64,000 bases of DNA. Source: Actinomycetota bacterium. Lineage in GTDB: Bacteria; Actinomycetota; Geothermincolia; Fen-727; Anoxymicrobiaceae. Under the pieces are notes generated by a model, which worked only from the letters and a program-made list of their open reading frames with translations, did no database searches and was not told the origin of the DNA. The DNA is taken from assembly GCA_018831265.1 (NCBI GenBank), contig JAHJCO010000048.1:1-64000 (forward strand). The letters run 5' to 3'. Shown in pieces: positions 42,958-49,702 of the stretch. The first letter of the stretch is position 1. Each line of letters starts with the position of its first letter. Made by a program: the position numbers and the translations under genes.

Positions 42958-43066
42958 AAGAAAACCTCAGACCATTTATTTCATGAAAGAAAACCTCAGA
43001 CCATTTCTTTCAGGCTGGTGCGGAACGGGTCCTCGGTGAAAGATTCTGTCTGAGGTTTTCTTTCAC
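42955..43066. repeat. Tandem 29-nt CCTCAGACC-core hairpin units
   Basis: Two units of exactly 29 nt abut with no spacer: 42955-42983 and 42984-43012. Each has TGAAAGAAAA, the core CCTCAGACC and an arm ending TTTCA. A third unit with core TGTCTGAGG (43047-43055) and arms GTGAAAGA and TCTTTCAC lies in the opposite orientation. The first unit supplies the stop codon of the gene before it. Confidence 0.93.
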
Positions 43067-43142
43067 GAAGGAAGCCGGGCGGGTCTCGCGTAACTATTAC
43101 TCGACAGGGGTCCGTCCCGGCCGGAGGAGAATCAAGTAACAG

Positions 43143-43814
43143 ATGGGCGCCATGCTTGCCCCTTCCGTACTCAACGCCGACTTCGCGCGGCTCGGCGAGG
43201 AGATCGCATCGATAGAGCCTTTCTCCGATCTCATCCACCTCGACATCATGGACGGCCATTTCGTGCCCAACCTCACCTTCGGACCGGTCGTGGTCGGGGC
43301 CGTGAAGAATGTCACGGCGGTCCCCCTGGACTGCCACCTGATGATCTACAACCCGCCGGAGTGGGTGGAGGCCTTCGCGGAGGCCGGGGCGGACCGCATC
43401 TCGTTCCACGTCCGCTCCTGCAGGGACATGGAGAGCGTGATCCGGGCCATCCGCAACCTGGAGGTCTCGCCGGGGCTTGCCATCAGCCCGGAGGTCCCCG
43501 TCTTCGAGCTCAAGCCTTACCTGGGGATGGTGGACTTCGTGGTGGTGATGTGCGTCTACCCGGGGTTCGGGGGTCAGAAGCTGATGCCTGAGATGCTCGC
43601 CAGGGTGGGGGCCATCAAGAGGGACGCCGAGGAGCTGGGTGTGGCGGTGGAGGTCGAGGTCGACGGTGGGGTCAAGGAGGAGAACCTGCTCCAGGTGCTG
43701 AAGGCGGGGACGGACACGGTCGTGGTGGGCTCGTCGATATTCGAGGCCCCGGACGCCCGGGAAGCGGCCTGTCGCATCAGGACCATCCTCGACGGCACGC
43801 GCGCAAGAGGCTAG
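43143..43814 (+). CDS. rpe: Ribulose-phosphate 3-epimerase
   Basis: A 223-residue TIM-barrel enzyme that interconverts ribulose-5-phosphate and xylulose-5-phosphate. LAPSVLNADFARLGEEI, HLDIMDGHFVPNLTFGP, DCHLMI and VYPGFGGQKLMPEML, and the phosphate-binding VEVDGGVKEENL and VVGSSIF carry the metal and substrate residues. It starts at ATG 43143 with GGAGGAGAA upstream, although ATG 43152 is possible. Its stop overlaps the stop of the convergent lipoprotein gene (CTAG). Confidence 0.97.
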   Translation: MGAMLAPSVLNADFARLGEEIASIEPFSDLIHLDIMDGHFVPNLTFGPVVVGAVKNVTAVPLDCHLMIYNPPEWVEAFAEAGADRISFHVRSCRDMESVIRAIRNLEVSPGLAISPEVPVFELKPYLGMVDFVVVMCVYPGFGGQKLMPEMLARVGAIKRDAEELGVAVEVEVDGGVKEENLLQVLKAGTDTVVVGSSIFEAPDAREAACRIRTILDGTRARG

Positions 43815-44368
43815 AGCCCCTTCTCCTTCTTCAGATCCGCGGCCTGCTTCTGCAGCTTCTGAAGATCGTCGCTTATCTGAGCAGCCTTGTCGGAGAAGGT
43901 CTCGATGCCGTTGGCGAGCACGATGGCGTCGAAGTTGGCGGCCTTCACCTGCCCCGCGGCTTCGTCGAGGAACGATTCGAGGTCGTTCAGCCCCTTCTCG
44001 TTCACGTCCAGGGCCTGGACCATCAGGGCGGCGTATTCCTTGTAATCCTCGACGTCCGACAGCTTCTGGATACCGGCGTAGGATGCCCTGGCCTCCTCGC
44101 CCTGTGACTTGATGGAGTTGGCCGTCTCCCGCAACGCCGTCGCGGTCTGTTCGAACTCGGCGGGCTCCAGGCCGTCCCCGCTGAACACACCCTTGAAGAG
44201 ATCCTCGAGGTCCTTCTTGAACCCGGGCGTCTGGCCGGCCATCTTGACGATGACGGCGTCACCCTCCTGCATGTAAGCCTTCGCCTGGTCCTGGGGCCCG
44301 CCGCAGCCGGATGCCAGCAGCGCGAGGCAGGACACCAGGGTTATTGTCGCGATCAGTATCCTGTTCAT
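43811..44368 (-). CDS. Lipoprotein, helical, paralogue of 45246-45788
   Basis: About 185 residues from the ATG at 44366-44368 (an upstream start at 44389 is possible). NRILIATITLVSCLALLASGCGG is a lipoprotein signal with lipobox ASGC. The mature part is charged and helical (KKDLEDLFKGVFSGDGLEP, KLSDVEDYKEYAALMVQAL). It shares length, GCGG start and the VxDYKEYA motif with the second lipoprotein at 45246, on the other side of the flavoprotein gene. No function is known. The convergent end overlaps rpe by four bases. Confidence 0.82.
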   Translation of the reverse strand: MNRILIATITLVSCLALLASGCGGPQDQAKAYMQEGDAVIVKMAGQTPGFKKDLEDLFKGVFSGDGLEPAEFEQTATALRETANSIKSQGEEARASYAGIQKLSDVEDYKEYAALMVQALDVNEKGLNDLESFLDEAAGQVKAANFDAIVLANGIETFSDKAAQISDDLQKLQKQAADLKKEKGL

Positions 44369-44410
44369 GAGAGCGATGATAACCGACATGCGTCGCCGAA
44401 AAAAGCGGCG

Positions 44411-45091
44411 CTAGCCGGGGGTCTCCTCCGCGAGCGCCCTGCCGCCCGCGTCGAGCAGGCGGATGAGCTCGTGGACCCGGAGCGCACAAGAGCGGGCCTG
44501 GGCGAGCCCGAGCTCGTCGACGGAAACGTGCGTTCGAAGGTCTTTCCTGATGCGCCCGCCGCCCTCGAGGCTGGAGCATGCGCCCGCGCCCAGTATCCCC
44601 TCGTCGGGCGTGGCGATGACCATCGTGAGAACCTGGAAGGCGTTGTTCACCGTTACCAGCGCGAGGTCGACCCCCGCGTTGCGGAACCACGATACCGCCA
44701 GCGCCGCCCCCACCTTGTTCCTCATCGCCCCCTTTGTGATGTTCCCGTGAGAGAAGAGCCTGAGCCGGTCGATGAAGTCGGCCGTCGTACCCGAGAGCCG
44801 CAGGAAGTGGACCGGCGTGGCCACGATGAGGCCGTCGGCCTCCAGCAGCTCGGGGTAGATCGACGCCATGTCGTCCTGGACGCCGCAGTAGCGCCCGGGC
44901 TCCTGCTTCTTCATGCACCAGTTGCAGTGGGTGCACGCTCCGATCTCCATCCCCGAGAGGTCGAAGCGGGCGACCTCGACCTCGGGCATGTCCCTGTATG
45001 TGTCCAGCGCATGGTCCAGGAAAGCCTCGACGTTACCTCCGGCCACGGGGCTCCCACACACCGCCACTATCTTGAACCGTTTCTTCTCCAT
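44411..45091 (-). CDS. Iron-sulfur flavoprotein / flavodoxin-fold reductase
   Basis: About 226 residues from ATG 45089-45091, with AGAGGTG upstream. It has a flavodoxin fold with FMN-binding VAVCGSPVAGGNVEAFLD. The CTHCNWCMKKQEPGRYC segment matches the compact cysteine motif of iron-sulfur flavoproteins (CxxCxxC then C), which bind a 4Fe-4S cluster. ADGLIVATPVHFLRLSG is the second flavin loop. These proteins transfer electrons or reduce oxygen and peroxide in anaerobes. It lies between the two lipoprotein genes on the same strand. Confidence 0.88.
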   Translation of the reverse strand: MEKKRFKIVAVCGSPVAGGNVEAFLDHALDTYRDMPEVEVARFDLSGMEIGACTHCNWCMKKQEPGRYCGVQDDMASIYPELLEADGLIVATPVHFLRLSGTTADFIDRLRLFSHGNITKGAMRNKVGAALAVSWFRNAGVDLALVTVNNAFQVLTMVIATPDEGILGAGACSSLEGGGRIRKDLRTHVSVDELGLAQARSCALRVHELIRLLDAGGRALAEETPG

Positions 45092-45114
45092 CACACCTCT
45101 TTGAAAGCTGACGT

Positions 45115-45143
45115 TTCGCATCGGCGTCAGACCCCGATGCGAA
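45115..45143. repeat. 29-nt hairpin repeat, CGTCAGACC core
   Basis: Perfect arms TTCGCATCGG and CCGATGCGAA enclose the 9-base core CGTCAGACC, in the same 10+9+10 layout as other members but with unrelated arm sequence. It lies just upstream of the flavoprotein gene, in its leader region. Confidence 0.9.
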
Positions 45144-45192
45144 GAGTCCTCGTCACCGTGCGGACGCGATACTACCCGAGACGGGTCGCGAA

Positions 45193-45222
45193 GAGAAACG
45201 CCGCCCTTCGGAGAGGGCGGCG
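45193..45222 (-). terminator. Terminator after lipoprotein gene
   Basis: CGCCGCCC and GGGCGGCG pair over eight bases with an eight-base loop. Read on the minus strand it is followed by GTTTCTCTT. It lies 24 bases downstream of the lipoprotein gene. Confidence 0.65.
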
Positions 45223-45245
45223 CTCGGTGGTCTCTGCCCGGATCG

Positions 45246-45788
45246 CTACAGATCCTTATCCGACTTGAGCTTGTTGGCTTCCTCCTCGAGCGAGGTTATC
45301 TCCTCGACCAGGCCGTTTATCTTCGTGTCGAAGCTGGTCTTCAGCGTCTCCAGCCCGGCGGTGTCCCCGGCGTTTACGAGGTTGGTGGACTCGCTGATGA
45401 ACGTCTGCATCTCATCGACGGTCTGCTTGGCGAGCTCCAGTATCTGAATCCAGAGGCCTGCGTACTCCTTGTAGTCCGCGACCCCGTTGAGGGATTCCAC
45501 CTTCTCGAACTGGGCTATCGCCTTGTCGGCGTCGTCCTTTATGTCCTCCAGGAACGCGTCGACCTCCTTGGCCGCCGCCGCGTACTGGGTGGGGTCGGTG
45601 ACGCCCGCGAAGGCGTCCTGGAACTTAGTCGGGATCTCGTTCACGCTGGTCTGAACATCCTCGGCCAGCGACTCGGCCTCAGTCGTGTACTCCTTTGCCT
45701 GCTTGGTGTCTCCCCCGCAGCCCGAGACGGCCGCGACCAGCACGAGGATAAGGATTCCGGCCAGTAGGACAGTGCTCAGCCTCTTCAT
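45246..45788 (-). CDS. Lipoprotein, helical, paralogue of 43811-44368
   Basis: A 180-residue protein with signal KRLSTVLLAGILILVLVAAV and lipobox VSGC. The mature part is acidic and helical (KQAKEYTTEAESLAEDVQTS, LNGVADYKEYAGLWIQILEL, EEITSLEEEANKLKSDKDL). The VADYKEYAGL segment matches VEDYKEYAAL in the protein at 43811, supporting duplication. It may be an extracytoplasmic structural or sensing protein. The ATG has AAAGGAGACG upstream. It is divergent from the rib operon. Confidence 0.82.
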   Translation of the reverse strand: MKRLSTVLLAGILILVLVAAVSGCGGDTKQAKEYTTEAESLAEDVQTSVNEIPTKFQDAFAGVTDPTQYAAAAKEVDAFLEDIKDDADKAIAQFEKVESLNGVADYKEYAGLWIQILELAKQTVDEMQTFISESTNLVNAGDTAGLETLKTSFDTKINGLVEEITSLEEEANKLKSDKDL

Positions 45789-45874
45789 GCGCGTCTCCTT
45801 TCGATGTCGGGTCCAGCGGTAATACTACCACGGGCCGAGCGCCGGAGACGACACGCCGCCGTGACGACCGACAT

Positions 45875-45903
45875 TTGTCCGGGACCGTTTCCTCTGCTAT
45901 CCT
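45875..45903 (+). promoter_or_regulatory. Promoter of the rib operon
   Basis: TTGTCC (45875-45880), 17 bases, then TATCCT (45898-45903). The predicted start of transcription is at about 45910, just before the riboswitch. Confidence 0.7.
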
Positions 45904-45918
45904 TACATCAGTTGAATA

Positions 45919-46032
45919 GGATCTTCGGGACAGGGTGAAATCCCCTACCGGCGGTTACAGCCCGCGAACTCGAGAGAGTTGACCCGGTGGAACTCCGGGG
46001 CCGACGGTCAAAGTCCGGATGGGAGAAGATAC
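45919..46032 (+). ncRNA. FMN riboswitch (RFN element)
   Basis: The region has the conserved RFN core: GGGACAGGGTGAAATCCC, ACCGGCGGTTACAGCCCGCG, GACCCGGTGGAACTCCGG, GCCGACGGTCAAAGTCCGGA and the 3' GATGGGAGAAGAT. The closing helix P1 pairs ATCTTC (45921-45926) with GAAGAT (46025-46030). It binds FMN and controls the rib genes downstream. It is directly followed by a likely terminator, which suggests control of transcription. Confidence 0.96.
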
Positions 46033-46055
46033 CGCGACACTTCGCGTGTCGTTAT

Positions 46056-46086
46056 CGCCGGTGCTTCTCCCGGCGTTCGTTTATTT
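46056..46086 (+). terminator. Riboswitch-controlled terminator
   Basis: CGCCGG (46056-46061) pairs with CCGGCG (46070-46075), followed by TTCGTTTATTT. GGGAGAAG (46021-46028), which is part of the riboswitch 3' strand, is an exact complement of CTTCTCCC (46064-46071) in the terminator. Without FMN, this pairing would open the terminator. With FMN, P1 holds the strand and the terminator forms. Confidence 0.75.
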
Positions 46087-46115
46087 CCGGGGTCATTCAA
46101 AGGAATGGTGTTGCC

Positions 46116-47267
46116 GTGGACATGTTCATGGACCCCAGCGAGTCCGTAGCGGGGGTGAGGAGGCCCGAGCCCTCGAGCCCGGGTGAGCGGTTGATGCTGC
46201 GCGCGATCGACCTCGCCGAGGAGGGGAGGGGTGGCACGTCCCCCAATCCGATGGTCGGGGCGGTGCTGGTCCGGGACGGCGAGGTGATCGGGGAAGGTTT
46301 CCACCGCATGGCGGGAGGGCCCCACGCGGAGGTGGCGGCGATCGACGCCGCGGGAGGCGATGTCGCCGGGGCCACCATGTACGTGACGCTCGAGCCGTGC
46401 TCGCACACGGGGCGCACCCCTCCCTGCGCGGACACTCTGATCGAACGCGGGCTCGGCAGGGTCGTATACGCCCTGGAGGACCCCAACCCGCATGTCTCCG
46501 GTGACGGGGAGGCGCGCATGCGTGAGGCGGGCATCCGGATCGAGCGAGGTCCCTACGCTGAGATCGTCGCCCGGCAGAACGAGGCTTACCTGAAATGGGT
46601 CACGCGGGGGACGCCTCTACTGACCCTCAAGATGGCGGTCACGCTGGACGGCAAGGCGGCCACCAGCACGGGCGAGTCCCGCTGGGTCTCCTCGGAGGAG
46701 GCGAGGCTGGACGTGCACGCGATGAGGTCGGTATCCGACGCCCTGATGGTCGGGGTCGGCACGGTTTTGGCCGACGACCCGCTGTTGACACCGCGCGACG
46801 TGCCGGTGGCGCGCATGCCGCTCAGGCTGGTCGTCGACAGCCAGGCCAGGACCCCGATCTCCTCCCGCATCCTCGACACCTCGGACGCGCCCACCACCAT
46901 CGCGGTGACCGGGAACGCTCCGCCGGAGCGCGTGGAAGCACTGGCCGCGCGGGGGGCGGAGGTGCTGGTCTGCGGGTCCGGTGACCTTGTCGACCTGGAG
47001 GGGCTTTCCCGCGAGCTGGGCCACCGGGGGATCACCAGCCTGATGGTCGAGGGAGGACCGGAGCTGGGCGCCTCCCTGCTCGACGGGGGCCTGGTGGACA
47101 AGCTGGTCTTCTACTTCGCGGCCAAGCTGGTGGGAGGCGTAGACGCGCCCGGTCCCCTGGCGGGGCAGGGCGTGGAGATGATGAAGGAAGCGATGCCGGT
47201 GCGGCTGGACGCGGTCTTCCGAGTCGGGCCGGACATCAAGGTGGTCGCATACCCGGGAGGAGAGTGA
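46116..47267 (+). CDS. ribD: Bifunctional riboflavin deaminase/reductase
   Basis: About 383 residues from GTG 46116 (ATG 46122 is also possible). The N-terminal deaminase has the zinc-binding GGPHAEVAAI and LEPCSHTGRTPPCADTLI. The C-terminal reductase domain has KMAVTLDGKAATSTGESRW, SDALMVGVGTVLADDPLLT and VEGGPELGASLLDGGLVDKL. Together they perform the second and third steps of riboflavin synthesis. It is the first gene of the riboswitch-controlled operon, and ribE starts one base after its stop. Confidence 0.97.
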   Translation: MDMFMDPSESVAGVRRPEPSSPGERLMLRAIDLAEEGRGGTSPNPMVGAVLVRDGEVIGEGFHRMAGGPHAEVAAIDAAGGDVAGATMYVTLEPCSHTGRTPPCADTLIERGLGRVVYALEDPNPHVSGDGEARMREAGIRIERGPYAEIVARQNEAYLKWVTRGTPLLTLKMAVTLDGKAATSTGESRWVSSEEARLDVHAMRSVSDALMVGVGTVLADDPLLTPRDVPVARMPLRLVVDSQARTPISSRILDTSDAPTTIAVTGNAPPERVEALAARGAEVLVCGSGDLVDLEGLSRELGHRGITSLMVEGGPELGASLLDGGLVDKLVFYFAAKLVGGVDAPGPLAGQGVEMMKEAMPVRLDAVFRVGPDIKVVAYPGGE

Positions 47268-47268
47268 C

Positions 47269-47916
47269 TTGTTCACCGGCATCATCGAGGAGACGGGGAG
47301 CCTGCTGGAGACCCCGGCGCCGGGTGTACTCAAGATAACCGCGCGCAAGGTGCTCGAGGACACCCGGGTGGGTGAATCCATAGCGGTGTCCGGAGTCTGC
47401 CTCACGGTGACGGCCATGGGAGAGGGATGGTTCACCGTTGACGTGATGCCCCAGACCATGCGCTCCAGCACCCTGGGGACGCTCCGGCCTGGTTCGCGCG
47501 TCAACCTGGAGAGGGCGCTGGGAGCGGGGGGCAGGCTCGGCGGGCACATAGTCAACGGGCACGTCGATGGTACCGCGTCCGTCCGCGGCGCGCGCCAGGA
47601 GGCCAACGCTGCGGTCATCGAGTTCTCCGCCGGGGAGGAGCTCACCCGCTACATGGTGCGGCGGGGCAGCGTTGCGGTGGACGGCGTGAGCCTGACCATC
47701 GCGGAGGCGAACGAGGGGGGATTCTCTGTCTCGATCATCCCCCACACCGCCACGGAGACCACCCTGGCCTCTCTCCGGCCCGGTGCCACGGTCAACGTGG
47801 AGGTGGATATCATCGCGAAGTACGTGGAGGCGTTCCTGGCCCGCGCTGAGGGCGGCAGCGGCTTCGAGGAGTCCCTGATGCTGGGCGGCTTCATGCACCC
47901 GGAACAGGGCGAATAA
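47269..47916 (+). CDS. ribE: Riboflavin synthase, alpha chain
   Basis: A 215-residue protein with two tandem lumazine-binding barrels. FTGIIEETGSLLE and GVCLTVT start the first, and INGHVDGTASV-like sequence (IVNGHVDGTASVRG) and GVSLTIAEA begin the second. It joins two lumazine molecules into riboflavin. It uses a TTG start immediately after ribD. Confidence 0.96.
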   Translation: MFTGIIEETGSLLETPAPGVLKITARKVLEDTRVGESIAVSGVCLTVTAMGEGWFTVDVMPQTMRSSTLGTLRPGSRVNLERALGAGGRLGGHIVNGHVDGTASVRGARQEANAAVIEFSAGEELTRYMVRRGSVAVDGVSLTIAEANEGGFSVSIIPHTATETTLASLRPGATVNVEVDIIAKYVEAFLARAEGGSGFEESLMLGGFMHPEQGE

Positions 47917-47931
47917 GGAGGGATCACCAAG

Positions 47932-49149
47932 ATGCCATTCGGCACTATCGAGGAAGCGATCGAGGAGTTGAAGGCCGGCCACATCATCGTCGTGGTCGAC
48001 GACGAGGACCGTGAGAACGAGGGTGACCTGGTATGCTCCGCCCAGATGGTCACCCCGGAGACGATCAACTTCATGAGCAAGAACGGGCGCGGCCTGATTT
48101 GCATGCCCTGCCTGGCAGGCCGGCTCGACGAGCTCGAGATACCGGCGATGGTGGAGGACAACACCAGCGCGCAGGGAACCGCGTTCACGGTCTCGATCGG
48201 GGCAAAGGGAAAGATCACCACCGGCATCTCCGCCTACGACCGGGCGGCAACGGTGCAGGCGGTCATCAACCCGGCCACCAGGCCGGAGGACATCAGCAAG
48301 CCGGGGCACGTATTCCCCCTTCGGGCGAGGGACGGGGGGGTGCTGGTCCGCGCCGGACACACCGAGGCGGCCGTGGATCTGGCGCGACTGGCCGGTCACT
48401 TTCCGGCCGGGGTCATCTGCGAGATCATGCACGAGGACGGTACCATGGCCCGCGTCCCGGAACTGGAGAAGTTCGCGCGCAAGTTCGGCCTGCTGATGAT
48501 AACGGTGGCCGACCTCATAAAATACAGGGTCGCGTCCGAGCAGCTGGTGAAGAAGGTGAGCGAAGCCAGGCTTCCCACGGAGTACGGCGAGTTCAAGGCC
48601 TTCGGCTACGAGAGCCTGGTGGACGGGACCTTCCACCTTGCCCTGGTCAAGGGCGACGTCAAGGGCAAGAAGGACGTACTGGTCAGGGTCCACTCCGAGT
48701 GCCTCACCGGCGACGTGTTCGCATCCACGCGGTGCGACTGCGGGTTGCAGGTCAAGCAGGCCATGAACAGGATCGACGAGGCGGGTGAGGGCGTCCTTCT
48801 CTACATGATCGGCCACGAGGGGCGCGGGATAGGCCTTGCCCACAAGCTGCAGGCCTACCAGCTGCAGGACATGGGCCTGGACACCGTGGAGGCGAACATC
48901 GAGCTGGGCCTGCCGGTGGACGCCCGCGACTACGGCACCGGGGCACAGATCCTGCGCGACCTCGGCATCACCTCTATGCGGCTGCTGACCAACAACCCGG
49001 CCAAGAGGGTCGGCCTCGAGGGCTACGGGCTGTCGGTGAGCGAGCGGGTGCCCCTGCAGGTGCAGGCCTGCGCGGAGAGCATGCGATATCTCAGGGCAAA
49101 GAAAGAAAAGATGGACCATATGCTGGACCTGGAGGAGATAAGCGATTAG
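47932..49149 (+). CDS. ribBA: Bifunctional DHBP synthase / GTP cyclohydrolase II
   Basis: A 405-residue fusion. The RibB half has [29 protein letters not shown] and [19 protein letters not shown], making dihydroxybutanone phosphate. The RibA half, from about residue 210, has [20 protein letters not shown] (zinc cysteines) and [20 protein letters not shown]. It supplies both early substrates of the pathway. The ATG has AGGAGGG upstream. A short hairpin and then ribH follow. Confidence 0.98.
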   Translation: MPFGTIEEAIEELKAGHIIVVVDDEDRENEGDLVCSAQMVTPETINFMSKNGRGLICMPCLAGRLDELEIPAMVEDNTSAQGTAFTVSIGAKGKITTGISAYDRAATVQAVINPATRPEDISKPGHVFPLRARDGGVLVRAGHTEAAVDLARLAGHFPAGVICEIMHEDGTMARVPELEKFARKFGLLMITVADLIKYRVASEQLVKKVSEARLPTEYGEFKAFGYESLVDGTFHLALVKGDVKGKKDVLVRVHSECLTGDVFASTRCDCGLQVKQAMNRIDEAGEGVLLYMIGHEGRGIGLAHKLQAYQLQDMGLDTVEANIELGLPVDARDYGTGAQILRDLGITSMRLLTNNPAKRVGLEGYGLSVSERVPLQVQACAESMRYLRAKKEKMDHMLDLEEISD

Positions 49150-49168
49150 CCCGGCCTCTCAGGCCGGG
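49150..49168. other. 8-bp stem, 3-nt loop hairpin between ribBA and ribH
   Basis: CCCGGCCT and AGGCCGGG pair fully around CTC. It starts directly after the ribBA stop. The same GGCCT-CTC-AGGCC stem occurs in the gap at about 27489, so it belongs to a second small hairpin type. It could pause transcription or shape translation of ribH. Confidence 0.6.
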
Positions 49169-49187
49169 TCACGGGAAGGAGCGGGAG

Positions 49188-49649
49188 ATGAGCACGTACG
49201 AGGGAAACCTGGTAGCCCGAGGCCTCAAGTTCGGTATCGTCGCCAGCCGTTTCAACGAGTTCATAAGTAAGAACCTGGTATCCGGCGCCCTTGACGCGCT
49301 CAAGAGGCACGAGGCCTCCGACGAGAACATAGACGTCGCATGGGTCCCCGGGTCGTTCGAGATACCGCTGGTAGCCAAGCGCATGGCCGGCAGCGGGAAG
49401 TACGACGCGGTGATCTGCCTGGGAGCCGTCATCCGGGGCAACACCCCGCACTTCGACTACGTAGCGGCCGAGGTCTCCAAGGGCATCGCCAGGGTAGGCC
49501 TGGACACGGGCGTCCCGGTGGCTTTCGGCGTGATCACCGCCGACACGCTGGAGCAGGCCGTGGACCGCGCCGGTGCCAAGGCGGGCAACAAGGGCTGGCA
49601 GGCGGCGCTGTCGGCTATCGAGATGGCGAACCTCATGGCCGGCATGTAG
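49188..49649 (+). CDS. ribH: 6,7-dimethyl-8-ribityllumazine synthase
   Basis: A 153-residue protein. [20 protein letters not shown], the [14 protein letters not shown] loop, [17 protein letters not shown] and [17 protein letters not shown] are the conserved substrate-binding parts. It joins the pyrimidine and dihydroxybutanone phosphate to make lumazine for ribE. It closes the operon and has GGAGCGGGAG before the ATG. Confidence 0.98.
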   Translation: MSTYEGNLVARGLKFGIVASRFNEFISKNLVSGALDALKRHEASDENIDVAWVPGSFEIPLVAKRMAGSGKYDAVICLGAVIRGNTPHFDYVAAEVSKGIARVGLDTGVPVAFGVITADTLEQAVDRAGAKAGNKGWQAALSAIEMANLMAGM

Positions 49650-49665
49650 TCAGTGCATCCAGTGC

Positions 49666-49671
49666 TATAAT
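49666..49671 (+). promoter_or_regulatory. -10 element TATAAT upstream of HD-GYP gene
   Basis: A consensus -10 TATAAT lies 32 bases before the ATG, with no clear -35. It marks a separate transcript for the gene at 49703. Confidence 0.5.
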
Positions 49672-49702
49672 TTTAGTCGGAACTTATCAAGCGTGGTGGT
49701 AG

